Assembly: GCA_016937855.1 (NCBI GenBank)
Contig: JAFGVU010000184.1
Location: 62,001-126,000 of the forward strand
DNA from: Bacteroidales bacterium
Lineage (GTDB): Bacteria > Bacteroidota > Bacteroidia > Bacteroidales > ML635J-15
Direction of reading: 5' to 3'
DNA: 64,000 nt
The translations under genes and the position numbers were made by a program. Below, in pieces: positions 44,867-54,729 of this stretch. Each line of letters opens with the position of its first letter. Within the stretch, counting starts at the first letter, position 1. The notes under the pieces were generated by a model that saw only the letters and a list, made by a program, of their open reading frames with translations, was not told the origin of the DNA and did no database searches.

Positions 44867-47587
44867 ATGAAAACAATCACAATCGAAATAGATGGAAAAA
44901 AGATAAAAACTGAAGAAGGAAGAAATCTTTTACAAGTTGCTCGCGACAATGGAATTGATATTCCGGGATTATGTTATCACAAAAAACTGACTCCGACAGG
45001 TGCTTGTCGTTTGTGTGTGGTAAAAGTCGAAAACACACCAGGATTAGTGATGTCGTGCACATTGCAGGTAAAAGACGGGATGAAAGTTTCAGCATTTGAC
45101 GAGGAAACAGAAACAAATCGTAAACATACTCTTTCGTACCTACTTGCCGAACATAACGAAGCGTACGATGGATCTTATGAAGATGAGCTTCGTCCATTGC
45201 TTAAAAGATATGGATTAGATAAGACGGAAAACCTTAATTTGCAACCAATATGGCAAAACATTCCTTGTGTTATTGATGACTCCTCTCCTGTCCTAACTTA
45301 TGATTCTTCCAAGTGCATCAAGTGTTTTAGATGTATTAAAGCTTGCGAAGAAGTTCAGGGGAAAGGCGTTTTAAGCTTTGCCGACAGAGGAATTTCAAAA
45401 TATATTGTTGCAGGTTTTGGCGAGTGGAAAGAATCGGAATGTGATGGCTGTGGTGAGTGTATTCAGCTTTGTCCGACTGGTGCAATAGTTGAAAAACCAT
45501 TCAGAGGAGAATTTAAAGTAGAATCAGTCGAGAAAAAAGTAATAACAACTTGTCCCTATTGCGGCGTTGGTTGCCAGACAGAGGTTTTTGTAAAAGACAA
45601 TCAGATTGTTCGCGTTGATGGCGTTGAAGAAGTTTTACCAAACGATGGTAGATTGTGTGTTAAAGGAAGATTCGGATATCAATACGCAAATCACAAAAAA
45701 CGATTAATACATCCGCTTATAAAGAAAGATGGAAAATTTGTAAAAGCAAGCTGGGACGAAGCCTTGAATCTTATTGCGACCAAATTCAATGAAGTAAAAA
45801 CAAATTACGGTTCAGAAGCATTGGCAGGATATTCATCGGCAAAATGCAGTAACGAGGAAAATTACATATTTCAGAAATTTATACGACTAGCTTTCGGCAA
45901 CAATAATGTTGATTATTGCACACGACTTTGCCATGCTTCAACTGTAACTGCAATGCTGAAGCAGTTTGGAGATGGCGCCGGCAGTAATTCCATACAGGAT
46001 TTTGAGACAACAGATTGTCTTTTTGTAATTGGCAATAACATCATCGAAACCCATCCTATCACTGCAACTTATGTAAAGCGTGGAAAAGCCAAAGGACAAA
46101 AGATTATTGTTGTTGATCCACGCTGGACACCACTTGTAAAATATGCAGATATATGGCTTCAACCACGTTTAGCAACCGATGTAGCTTTACTTAACGGAAT
46201 GGTTCATTTCATAATCAAAAACGGCTGGGTTGATAAAGAATTTATTAAAAATCGTGTTGAAGACGGACTTAAAGCCTTTGATGAATTAAAGTCATTGACA
46301 GACAAATACACACCTGAATATACCGAGAAAATTACCGGAATTTCAAAAGAAAAAATAGAGGCAGCAGCAAAAATGTATGCCACTGCTCCTACTGCTATGA
46401 TTGCAACAGGCATGGGCATGAGTCAACAAACTGTTGGAACGAACAACGTATTTTCGTTGATAAACATGTGTTTGATTACTGGACAAATTGGCAAAGAACG
46501 TTGTGGAGTAAATCCTCCACGAGGTCAGAACAATGTTCAGGGAGCAACAGATGTTGGTGCAAGTCCGATTAATTATCCTGGTTATATTCCAATTGCAAAT
46601 GACGAAAATCGTCGTAGAGTTGCAGGAATATGGAATGTCCCTTACGAAAGTTTGAATCCAAACAAAGGATTAACTACTATCGAAATAATGGATGCTGCTT
46701 ATGATGGAAAGGTAAAAGCTCTTTATGTGATGGGTGAAAATCCTGTTATTACCGATCCAAACCAGAATCATACTATTGCAGCACTTGAAAAACTTGAATT
46801 TTTGGTAGTTCAAGATATTTTTGAGACAGAGACATCTTATTATGCCGATGTTATTCTGCCGGCAGCAAGTCTTTTTGAGAAAGATGGAACGGTTGTAAAC
46901 AGCGATCGCAGGGTTTTACGATTACGTAAAGTTATTGATGCACCAGGTGAAGCCCGTCTTGATTGGCAAATAACTACCGAAATTGCAGAGCGAATGGGAA
47001 TTTCGATTGGAAAATACGACAATGCAGAACAAATCTGGGAAGAAATTAGGAAAGCAGCTCCTATTTTAGCCGGCGTTTCATATAAACGAATCGAGCGTCA
47101 GGGAATACAGTGGCCTTGTTATACTGAAGACGATCCAGGGCAGGCAACATTGTTTTTGGATAAATTCAATACCCCATCGGGTAAAGCAAAGATCATTCCG
47201 GTTGATTACGAGCCTCAAAGCGAGGTTGCATCTGAAGAATTTCCAATTGTAATGAATTCGGGACGTATGCTTTATCATTACCATTCATCAACCCTATCGC
47301 GCAAGAGCGACATACTAAATGCCTATGCCGACAAGTCTTATGTGATAATGAATCCCAACGATGCCGAGCGACTTGGGATAAGCGATGGAGACGAAGTTTT
47401 TGTAATTTCGCCACGTGGAAGTCTGATTACAACTGCACATGTAAGAGATGAAGTTCTTACAGGTGAAGCTTTTATGCCATGGCATTTTCACGAATCGCCG
47501 GTAAATGCACTTACCCGGAGTGAAATGGATCCACATTCTAAAATTGCTCCATTTAAGTACTCGGTGGTAAGGATTGAGAAGGTTTAG
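44867..47587 (+). CDS. fdhA: NAD-dependent formate dehydrogenase alpha subunit (Mo/W-bis-MGD)
   Basis: 906 residues. Domain order: [2Fe-2S] ferredoxin (CYHKKLTPTGACRLCVVKV), a His-Cys cluster region, two [4Fe-4S] sites (CIKCFRCIKACEEVQG and CDGCGECIQLCPTG), then the molybdopterin oxidoreductase part with its own [4Fe-4S] motif (CPYCGVGC). The metal ligand is Cys355 in YCTRLCHAST, where E. coli FdhF has selenocysteine, so no selenium is needed. The C-terminal MoCo domain ends GEAFMPWHFHESPVNALTRSEMDPHSK. It oxidises formate to carbon dioxide (or the reverse), probably cytoplasmic since no Tat signal is present. Confidence 0.95.
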   Translation: MKTITIEIDGKKIKTEEGRNLLQVARDNGIDIPGLCYHKKLTPTGACRLCVVKVENTPGLVMSCTLQVKDGMKVSAFDEETETNRKHTLSYLLAEHNEAYDGSYEDELRPLLKRYGLDKTENLNLQPIWQNIPCVIDDSSPVLTYDSSKCIKCFRCIKACEEVQGKGVLSFADRGISKYIVAGFGEWKESECDGCGECIQLCPTGAIVEKPFRGEFKVESVEKKVITTCPYCGVGCQTEVFVKDNQIVRVDGVEEVLPNDGRLCVKGRFGYQYANHKKRLIHPLIKKDGKFVKASWDEALNLIATKFNEVKTNYGSEALAGYSSAKCSNEENYIFQKFIRLAFGNNNVDYCTRLCHASTVTAMLKQFGDGAGSNSIQDFETTDCLFVIGNNIIETHPITATYVKRGKAKGQKIIVVDPRWTPLVKYADIWLQPRLATDVALLNGMVHFIIKNGWVDKEFIKNRVEDGLKAFDELKSLTDKYTPEYTEKITGISKEKIEAAAKMYATAPTAMIATGMGMSQQTVGTNNVFSLINMCLITGQIGKERCGVNPPRGQNNVQGATDVGASPINYPGYIPIANDENRRRVAGIWNVPYESLNPNKGLTTIEIMDAAYDGKVKALYVMGENPVITDPNQNHTIAALEKLEFLVVQDIFETETSYYADVILPAASLFEKDGTVVNSDRRVLRLRKVIDAPGEARLDWQITTEIAERMGISIGKYDNAEQIWEEIRKAAPILAGVSYKRIERQGIQWPCYTEDDPGQATLFLDKFNTPSGKAKIIPVDYEPQSEVASEEFPIVMNSGRMLYHYHSSTLSRKSDILNAYADKSYVIMNPNDAERLGISDGDEVFVISPRGSLITTAHVRDEVLTGEAFMPWHFHESPVNALTRSEMDPHSKIAPFKYSVVRIEKV

Positions 47588-47761
47588 TAGCCCCTATTTA
47601 AACCCGCATTATGCATTAGCAAATCTCTTTGAAATCAATCTTTTAGTAAGAGGTCAACCTAAATTAATTTATTCCGATATAATATCATTTTTGAAATTAA
47701 ATTGCTATAAAATACATGGATTTCATGGCTTTGATATAGTATTTTTTTCATTAAAACAAAA

Positions 47762-47783
47762 AAAGCCCCTCGAAAGGAGCTTT
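47762..47783 (-). terminator. terminator of the TPR gene
   Basis: AAAGCCCCT-CGAA-AGGAGCTTT, one mismatch in a 9-bp stem. On the minus strand a T-run follows. It lies 22 bases past the TPR gene stop and faces fdhA. Confidence 0.7.
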
Positions 47784-47804
47784 GAAATTATTTAGAAAGT
47801 GTAT

Positions 47805-49073
47805 TTACTCGGTTAAGGCATCTAATTCACCTTTAATCTTTTCGTATTCTTCCATTTTTTGTAAACGATAGTAGATTACTCTCAAAGTACCAAGTACGTT
47901 TACGTTTTTAGGCTGTTGAGCATAAGCTTTTTCAAGGTAAGGTAATGATAATTCAAAATACTCATTAGCTATTTTTTTGTATTGGTCAAGCTTTGCAAAC
48001 TCAGTAATTGGAATGTTTTTATCAGCCCAATCAAGAGTGTCAACAGCGGTGTTGTAGTAGAAAGCACCTAAACTGTAGTTTGCGTCAAAGTTGTCTGGTT
48101 GCAATTCAATTGCTTTGGCGTATTCTTTTTGAGCTTCTTGTTTACGACCTAACTCCTCTAGCAGTGTTCCTTTGATAACAAAAAACTGAGGATCGTTTGG
48201 ATTTTTCTCAATAGCTAAAGTAATGTATTCAAAAGCTTTTTCATTTTCACCTATGTTTACGTAATAGTTAAAGGTTTCGATTACAAGCGGGTAATTGTTT
48301 TCAGGATATTTTTCAATACCTTCTTGCAAAGTTTCAAGCATCTTAACAGTATCTCCTGTAATTTTATAAGCAGTAGCTTGATTCAAATAAAGTCCTGCTT
48401 TGTCTTCAGTTGTGGCACCATAATTAAGCTCAAGTAAAACTTTGTTTAACTCTATAGCTTCCTCAAATTTTTCTGCTTTTAAGGCTGCTAATGATGCGAA
48501 ATAGTATAATTGAGTATCAACTTTAAAAGCCATAGTTGAGATTTGTATAGCTTTTTCGAAGTTAGCATAAGCTGTTTCATAATCATTTGCTTGATATGAG
48601 GTAACACCTTGATTTATAAAAGCATTTGATAGAGCCGGAAATCTATTTGAGATAATATCTATTAAAGCTTGAGTATCTTCATAGTTTCTTTCATCATTTT
48701 CCTGCAAAATCTTTACAAACTTCATTAATCCCAATTCAGTATTAAAGTCAATATCTCTGTTTTCAGGATTTGTCAAATTTAGTTTTAAAGCTTTAATGTA
48801 TGATTCGTAAGCCACATCAAAACAATTATCACAAAGAGCTTGATATTTTGGTTTTTCGGATATACCAATATCTTGATAGATTTGACCTTTGTAATAATGA
48901 GTTTTATACAAATCTTTAGTTTTAGGATGGACTTCTGCTTCGTCAATTGCTTCTTTAGCATCTTTAAGAAATCCGTCTTTATGATAACTCCAGGCACTGG
49001 TCAATTTGTTGTTTTGTCCAAATGCAGTTATGCTCAAAACAGCAAGAACCATAAATACACTTAATTTTTTCAT
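47805..49073 (-). CDS. secreted tetratricopeptide-repeat protein
   Basis: 422 residues with a signal peptide (MKKLSVFMVLAVLSITAFGQ). At least six TPR-type helix pairs are visible: KDAKEAIDEAEVHPKTKDLYKTHYYKG, ALSNAFINQGVTSYQANDYETAYANFEKAI, YFASLAALKAEKFEEAIELNKVLLEL, MLETLQEGIEKYPENNYP, EKAFEYITLAIEKNPNDPQFFVIKG and DANYSLGAFYYNTAV. TPR arrays bind partner proteins. Periplasmic location follows from the signal peptide; the partner is unknown. Own promoter and terminator, so monocistronic, downstream of gyrA. Confidence 0.86.
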   Translation of the reverse strand: MKKLSVFMVLAVLSITAFGQNNKLTSAWSYHKDGFLKDAKEAIDEAEVHPKTKDLYKTHYYKGQIYQDIGISEKPKYQALCDNCFDVAYESYIKALKLNLTNPENRDIDFNTELGLMKFVKILQENDERNYEDTQALIDIISNRFPALSNAFINQGVTSYQANDYETAYANFEKAIQISTMAFKVDTQLYYFASLAALKAEKFEEAIELNKVLLELNYGATTEDKAGLYLNQATAYKITGDTVKMLETLQEGIEKYPENNYPLVIETFNYYVNIGENEKAFEYITLAIEKNPNDPQFFVIKGTLLEELGRKQEAQKEYAKAIELQPDNFDANYSLGAFYYNTAVDTLDWADKNIPITEFAKLDQYKKIANEYFELSLPYLEKAYAQQPKNVNVLGTLRVIYYRLQKMEEYEKIKGELDALTE

Positions 49074-49102
49074 AATAATAAAGTTTTAATTTAATTATGT
49101 TT

Positions 49103-49131
49103 CAAATATACAAATACTTTGCCAATTCAAA
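49103..49131 (-). promoter_or_regulatory. probable promoter of the TPR gene
   Basis: On the minus strand TTTG (49131-49128), 17 bases, TATATTTG (49110-49103), fitting the -33/-7 consensus; 30 bases before the start codon. Confidence 0.5.
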
Positions 49132-49139
49132 AAATATTT

Positions 49140-51701
49140 CTATTCTTGGCTATTGTCAGTTGTTTCAACGTCGTTTGCTGTGTCGTTATTATCAGCAATC
49201 TCTATATTTTCTGATTCAACTATTCCATTTTTTTCTTCAAGTGCACCATCTTCAATTTTTGCGACGGAAGCAATTGAGTCATCATCACGAAGGTTAATCA
49301 GTCTGACACCTTGTGTAGCACGTCCCATAACTCGCAGATTTTCTACGGCTAATCTTAGAGTAATACCTGATTTATTGATAATCATTAAGTGGTCGTTGTC
49401 AGTAACAGCAGATATGTCAATAAGTTTGCCTGTTTTTTCGGTAACATTTATTGTTTTAACGCCTTTACCGCCACGGTTTGTAATTCGATAGTCTTCTATG
49501 CTTGATCTTTTTCCATATCCATTTTCGGAAACAACAAGAACCTCCTGATCTGTCCTTACCGTAATCATACCAATTACTTCGTCGCCTTTATCGAGTGTTA
49601 TTCCTTTAACTCCAGTAGCAGTTCTTCCGATAGGTCTGACAGCATTGTGAACAAAACGAATAACTTTTCCGTTTCTTGCACCAATCATTACGTTTGCAGG
49701 TTGTTCTCCTTCTTTGTCTTCGATTAAATTTGCAGTAAGCAAGTCGTCACCTTCTCGTACATTTATTGCATTAACCCCATTTTGACGTGGACGAGAGTAC
49801 TCTTTTAATTTTGTCTTTTTAAATACACCATTACGTGTACACATAATAATATATGAGTTGTTGATGTAATCCTCGTCTTTTAGTGAAACTACATTCATAT
49901 ATGCTCTAACTTCATCATCGGGTTCAATGTTTATTAAGTTTTGCATTGCACGCCCTTTAGAAGTTCTGCTTCCTTCGGGTATTTCATAAACTTTGAGCCA
50001 GAAACATTTCCCATTTTTCGTAAAGAGCAATAATGTATTGTGCATTGTAGCAACAAACATGTGTTCGATAAAGTCTTCTTCTCGAGTATTTGATCCTTTA
50101 GATCCAACTCCACCGCGATTTTGAGCTCTAAATTCGGTTAAAGCTGTTCTCTTAATGTATCCTAGGTGAGAAATTGTGATAACCACATCTTCATCGGCAT
50201 AAAAATCTTCGGGATTAAGGTCTTCGGAAGCAAAAACAATACTTGTTCTTCTTTCGTCGCTGTATTTTTCTCTGATTTCCAGCATTTCGTCCCTGATAAT
50301 TTGCATTCTCAATTCGATGTTTGCTAAGATTTCTTTGAGATGATTTATTTTATCCAAAAGGTCTTGATATTCCGCTCTTAATTTATCTTGTTCGAGTCCT
50401 GTAAGTTGACGAAGTCTCATGTCAACAATAGCTCTTGATTGAATATCTGTAAGCTCAAATCTAGCCATAAGTTTTTCGCGTGCTTCGTCGGGGCTAGAAG
50501 ATTTTTTGATTATTTCAATTACTTCATCAATGTTATCACTCGCAATAATCAGACCTTCGAGAATATGAGCTCTTTCTTCGGCTTTTCTTAAATCGTATTG
50601 TGTTCTGCGCACAATTACGTCGTGACGGTGCTCAACAAAATATTTAATAAGAGACTTTAGATTAAGCATTTCGGGTCTTCCTTTAACAAGAGCGATATTG
50701 TTTATGCTAAATGAAGATTGGAGAGCAGTAAATTTATATAATTTATTAAGTACTACATTTGCAACAGCATCTCTTTTAATATCAATAACGATTCGCATTC
50801 CATTTCTGTCTGATTCATCGTTTATATTAGAGATCCCATCTATTCTTTTTTCATTAATTAGTTCAGCAATTTTAATAATAAGCTCGGCTTTATTAACCAT
50901 GTATGGAATTTCTGTTACGATAATTTTCTCGCGACCGTGATTATCAACTTCTATTTCTGTTTTTGATCTTATGACAACTCGACCTCTACCTGTTTCGTAT
51001 GCTTCTCTAACTCCATCCATACCATATATAATACCCCCTGTTGGAAAATCGGGAGCTTGAACAACTTCGGCTAATCTACTAGCTTCTACTTCGGGGTTGT
51101 CGATATACTCAATAATTGCATCAACAACTTGCCCCAAATTGTGCGGAGCCATATTTGTTGCCATACCAACAGCAATACCGCTTGCGCCATTTAATAGCAA
51201 ATTAGGCAGTTTTGTTGGCATAACAGAAGGTTCTTCAAGAGTATCGTCAAAGTTTAGATTAAAGTCAATAGTTTCTTTATCGATATCTACCAAAATTTCA
51301 TCAGCAATTTTAGCCATTCTTGCTTCGGTGTAACGCATTGCAGCAGGACTATCGCCATCAACCGATCCAAAGTTCCCTTGTCCGTCAACAAGCGGATATC
51401 GTAGCGACCATTCTTGCGCCATTCTTACCATTGCCATATATACACTTGAGTCTCCATGAGGGTGATATTTCCCAAGCACCTCTCCTACTATTCTTGCAGA
51501 TTTTTTATATGCTTTGTTTGAAGTAACTCCAAGTTCCGACATACCAAAAAGAATCCTTCGCTGCACAGGTTTTAAACCATCTCTAACATCGGGCAAAGCC
51601 CTTGACACGATAACAGACATTGAATAATCAATGTATGCCGATTTCATTTCATCCTCAATATTAATTGATATAATTCTTGAATCTCTTAATTCTTCCGACA
51701 T
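49140..51701 (-). CDS. gyrA: DNA gyrase subunit A
   Basis: 853 residues. The N-terminal breakage-reunion domain has [24 protein letters not shown], the quinolone-determining segment [17 protein letters not shown], and the catalytic tyrosine in RYTEARM. Position 83 (E. coli numbering) is Ser, the usual susceptible residue; position 87 is Met in place of the E. coli Asp. The C-terminal beta-pinwheel has repeated blades starting like [23 protein letters not shown]. The tail is acidic and Asn-rich. Introduces negative supercoils with GyrB, which is not in the window. Confidence 0.96.
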   Translation of the reverse strand: MSEELRDSRIISINIEDEMKSAYIDYSMSVIVSRALPDVRDGLKPVQRRILFGMSELGVTSNKAYKKSARIVGEVLGKYHPHGDSSVYMAMVRMAQEWSLRYPLVDGQGNFGSVDGDSPAAMRYTEARMAKIADEILVDIDKETIDFNLNFDDTLEEPSVMPTKLPNLLLNGASGIAVGMATNMAPHNLGQVVDAIIEYIDNPEVEASRLAEVVQAPDFPTGGIIYGMDGVREAYETGRGRVVIRSKTEIEVDNHGREKIIVTEIPYMVNKAELIIKIAELINEKRIDGISNINDESDRNGMRIVIDIKRDAVANVVLNKLYKFTALQSSFSINNIALVKGRPEMLNLKSLIKYFVEHRHDVIVRRTQYDLRKAEERAHILEGLIIASDNIDEVIEIIKKSSSPDEAREKLMARFELTDIQSRAIVDMRLRQLTGLEQDKLRAEYQDLLDKINHLKEILANIELRMQIIRDEMLEIREKYSDERRTSIVFASEDLNPEDFYADEDVVITISHLGYIKRTALTEFRAQNRGGVGSKGSNTREEDFIEHMFVATMHNTLLLFTKNGKCFWLKVYEIPEGSRTSKGRAMQNLINIEPDDEVRAYMNVVSLKDEDYINNSYIIMCTRNGVFKKTKLKEYSRPRQNGVNAINVREGDDLLTANLIEDKEGEQPANVMIGARNGKVIRFVHNAVRPIGRTATGVKGITLDKGDEVIGMITVRTDQEVLVVSENGYGKRSSIEDYRITNRGGKGVKTINVTEKTGKLIDISAVTDNDHLMIINKSGITLRLAVENLRVMGRATQGVRLINLRDDDSIASVAKIEDGALEEKNGIVESENIEIADNNDTANDVETTDNSQE

Positions 51702-51885
51702 TTTTTTACTATTTTAATTTGTATTATTCTATATTTCAACTAGTTACGTATTTTTGTAAAAGTTTACTAAGATATGTTTTTTGTTTTGCTAAAAAAACAC
51801 TTAAATAATTAACTTTTCAACAAAAATTGTTTATAAAAATCCATTATATTAATAGTATATCTCAAACGAACATCCAAAGAAAATA

Positions 51886-51919
51886 TTTGTTTATTGAATG
51901 AGAAAAATTAGTATTTTTG
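51886..51919 (+). promoter_or_regulatory. probable clpC promoter
   Basis: TTTG (51886-51889), 22 bases, TATTTTTG (51912-51919), matching the TTTG / TAnnTTTG consensus; 54 bases before the clpC ATG. Confidence 0.55.
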
Positions 51920-51973
51920 TAATTATTAAAGATATTTACAATTAATAGTGAACACGAACGTAAGTTATACAAT

Positions 51974-54505
51974 ATGAAAAGACAGTTTTCACAATCTCTT
52001 TTAGACGTTATAATGTACAGCAAAGAAGAGGCAATAAGACTAGGCAACGATTATTTAGGACCTGAGCATTTGTTTTTAGGTATTTTAAGAAGTACCAATT
52101 GCGAAGCTGCTGATATTCTCAAAGAACTAGATGTAAGTACAGTTGAATTACGCAAAAAGATAGAATCTCATATCAGGAATATGGATAATGAATTGACCAT
52201 TGATGATATGGACAAGGTTGTACCAACAAAAACGACTGAGAGAATCCAAAAATTTATGTATTCTGAGGCAATATCATTAAATAGCGAAGAAATTAACACA
52301 GGGCACTTATTATTAGCCATTTTAAAGGTTCCATCAAGGTTTTCGCAATTACTCGATGAGTTTAATATTGAATATGATATGGTAAAAATGTCGATGGAAA
52401 TGGATTCTTTCTCAGGGTCGATGGATTCTGACGACGATGACGATGATGATAATGAATTTAAAGGAAGTGCATCTTATGGATCATCATCAGATCCTGCGGC
52501 ATCAAGACGTACAGCTTCTAAAACAAAATCCGAAACTCCTGTATTGGATAGTTTTGGAGTGGATTTAACAAAAGCAGTCGAAGAAGGAAAACTAGATCCT
52601 ATTGTTGGTCGTGATACTGAAATCGAGAGAATATCCCAGATATTATCGCGAAGGAAAAAAAACAATCCTGTTTTAATTGGAGAACCAGGTGTTGGTAAAT
52701 CTGCAATAGTTGAAGGATTAGCTGCAAGAATAATAGCAAAAAAAGTTTCACACCTATTATTCGATAAGAGAGTTATAACTCTTGACATGGCTTCTATTGT
52801 CGCAGGAACAAAATATCGCGGACAATTTGAAGAAAGAATGAAAGCTATTATTGATGAGTTGGTAAAATCGACAGATATTATTTTATTTATTGACGAAATT
52901 CATACCATTGTTGGTGCCGGTGGAACTACAGGTTCACTTGATGCAGCAAATATGCTTAAACCCGCACTTGCACGTGGCGAGATTCAATGTATTGGTGCTA
53001 CAACTCTTGACGAATATCGACAAAATATAGAGAAAGACGGAGCTTTAGAGCGTCGTTTTCAGAAAGTAATGGTTGAGGCAACAAGTCCTGAAGAAACATA
53101 CCAAATACTACAAAAAATAAAGGAAAAATACGAAGATCACCATAAAGTTACTTTTACCGACAAAGCAATAGAAGCTTGCGTAAAACTCACAATGCGATAT
53201 GTTAGCGATAGAGCTTTACCCGACAAGGCAATAGATGCTCTTGATGAAGCAGGTTCTCGTGTTCATATTTCAACGGCATCGGTTCCAAATCAAATTATTA
53301 AGCTAGAAGAAGAACTTCAGCAAGCTCGAGAGCTTAAGCTTAAGTCTGTTAAGGATCAACAATTTGAGCGTGCTGCCTCTATGCGCGATAAAGAACGTGA
53401 AATCGAAAATGCAATAGAACTCGCTAAGGATCAGTGGATTAAGGAAATAAGTGAAAAACGCGAAATTGTTGACGAAGAAAATATTGCTGAAGTTGTTGCT
53501 ATGATGACTGGTGTGCCGGTTCGTAGAATTGCTCAAAGCGAAGGAAATCGCTTGTTGCAGATGGATAAAGAGATGGCTGATAGTGTCATAGGTCAGGACG
53601 AAGCTATAAAAAAAGTTGTGCAGGCAATTCAACGTAATCGTGCAGGGCTTAAAGATCCAAACAAACCTATTGGAACATTTATTTTCCTTGGACCAACTGG
53701 TGTCGGGAAAACACAATTAGCAAAAGTATTGGCTAAATACTTGTTCGACACAGAAGATGCGTTAATTCGAATCGATATGAGCGAATACATGGAGAAATTC
53801 TCAGTTTCTCGACTTGTAGGAGCTCCTCCCGGTTATGTTGGATACGAGGAAGGTGGACAGTTGAGCGAAAAAGTGCGCCGAAAACCATACTCAGTTGTTC
53901 TTCTCGATGAAATCGAAAAAGCTCACCCCGATGTATTTCACATATTATTGCAGGTGCTTGACGAAGGTCGCCTTACCGATAGTTTTGGACGTAGAATCGA
54001 CTTTAGAAACACAATTCTAATATTAACTTCAAATATCGGAACTCGCCAACTTGCTGAATACGGAAAAGGTGTTGGATTTGATACTTCTGCCAAAAAAGCT
54101 AGCCTCGAAGCAAATAATAAAAGCATAATCGAAAATGCCCTTAAAAAAGCCTTTGCTCCTGAGTTTCTTAATCGTATCGACGATGTTGTGCTTTTCAATT
54201 CTCTTAGCAAAGAGGATATCTTCAAAATAATTGATATCGAGCTGAAAGGTCTGTATAGCCGCGTAAATGAGCTTGGTTATAACATCAAAATTAGCACGCC
54301 TGCCAAGAATTATATTGCTGAAAAAGGTTTTGATCCAAAATTTGGAGCCCGACCTCTTAAACGAGCACTGCAAAAATATGTTGAAGATGCTATGGCAGAA
54401 GCTATTATCCGTGCAGAAATACAGGAAGGCGATACAATTAATGTCGGATTTACTGAAAAAACTGGAATTACTATTAAAATTACAAAAAATAAAAAAACCA
54501 AATAA
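51974..54505 (+). CDS. clpC: ATP-dependent Clp protease ATP-binding subunit ClpC
   Basis: 843 residues with the full ClpC order: two Clp-N repeats (about 5-145), an acidic linker with a run of seven Asp near residue 155, AAA+ domain 1 (Walker A GEPGVGKSA, DEIHTIVGAGG), the UVR middle domain (LKSVKDQQFERAASMRDKE), and AAA+ domain 2 (Walker A GPTGVGKTQ, sensor region GPDV-less HPDVFHILLQVLDEGRLTDS). It unfolds substrates and feeds them to ClpP. A ClpP-binding loop lies in domain 2 of this class. Monocistronic with its own promoter. Confidence 0.96.
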   Translation: MKRQFSQSLLDVIMYSKEEAIRLGNDYLGPEHLFLGILRSTNCEAADILKELDVSTVELRKKIESHIRNMDNELTIDDMDKVVPTKTTERIQKFMYSEAISLNSEEINTGHLLLAILKVPSRFSQLLDEFNIEYDMVKMSMEMDSFSGSMDSDDDDDDDNEFKGSASYGSSSDPAASRRTASKTKSETPVLDSFGVDLTKAVEEGKLDPIVGRDTEIERISQILSRRKKNNPVLIGEPGVGKSAIVEGLAARIIAKKVSHLLFDKRVITLDMASIVAGTKYRGQFEERMKAIIDELVKSTDIILFIDEIHTIVGAGGTTGSLDAANMLKPALARGEIQCIGATTLDEYRQNIEKDGALERRFQKVMVEATSPEETYQILQKIKEKYEDHHKVTFTDKAIEACVKLTMRYVSDRALPDKAIDALDEAGSRVHISTASVPNQIIKLEEELQQARELKLKSVKDQQFERAASMRDKEREIENAIELAKDQWIKEISEKREIVDEENIAEVVAMMTGVPVRRIAQSEGNRLLQMDKEMADSVIGQDEAIKKVVQAIQRNRAGLKDPNKPIGTFIFLGPTGVGKTQLAKVLAKYLFDTEDALIRIDMSEYMEKFSVSRLVGAPPGYVGYEEGGQLSEKVRRKPYSVVLLDEIEKAHPDVFHILLQVLDEGRLTDSFGRRIDFRNTILILTSNIGTRQLAEYGKGVGFDTSAKKASLEANNKSIIENALKKAFAPEFLNRIDDVVLFNSLSKEDIFKIIDIELKGLYSRVNELGYNIKISTPAKNYIAEKGFDPKFGARPLKRALQKYVEDAMAEAIIRAEIQEGDTINVGFTEKTGITIKITKNKKTK

Positions 54506-54687
54506 CATGGTGTTTTTTCGTTAAACTCTAAAACTGTTTTTCTAATTAATGTTTCTGGGGTTGAAATGATACCTTAAAGTGATAAACCAATTCAGGTTAA
54601 ATGAAAGGATATTAACATTGTTAATATCTTTTTCTATTTTAACGTATTTTAAAATACTATAAATACAAAATAAAGGTTATAATTTAT

Positions 54688-54695
54688 TAAGTTTG
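54688..54695 (+). promoter_or_regulatory. possible -7 box of the macroglobulin gene
   Basis: TAAGTTTG, 34 bases before the ATG, within the 18-base block shared with the mobA upstream region. -33 element unclear. Confidence 0.4.
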
Positions 54696-54729
54696 TAAAA
54701 GTCAAAATATATAACCTAAATCAAATATT

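Noticed and set aside
45917-45931. Selenocysteine site in fdhA
   Set aside because: The codon at the metal-ligand position is TGC (Cys355), not TGA.
47574-47795. 73-codon open frame after fdhA
   Set aside because: It begins inside fdhA and runs into a terminator; no protein-like pattern.
49140-51701. Quinolone-resistance mutation in gyrA
   Set aside because: Position 83 is Ser; Met at 87 probably reflects natural variation in the phylum, not selection.
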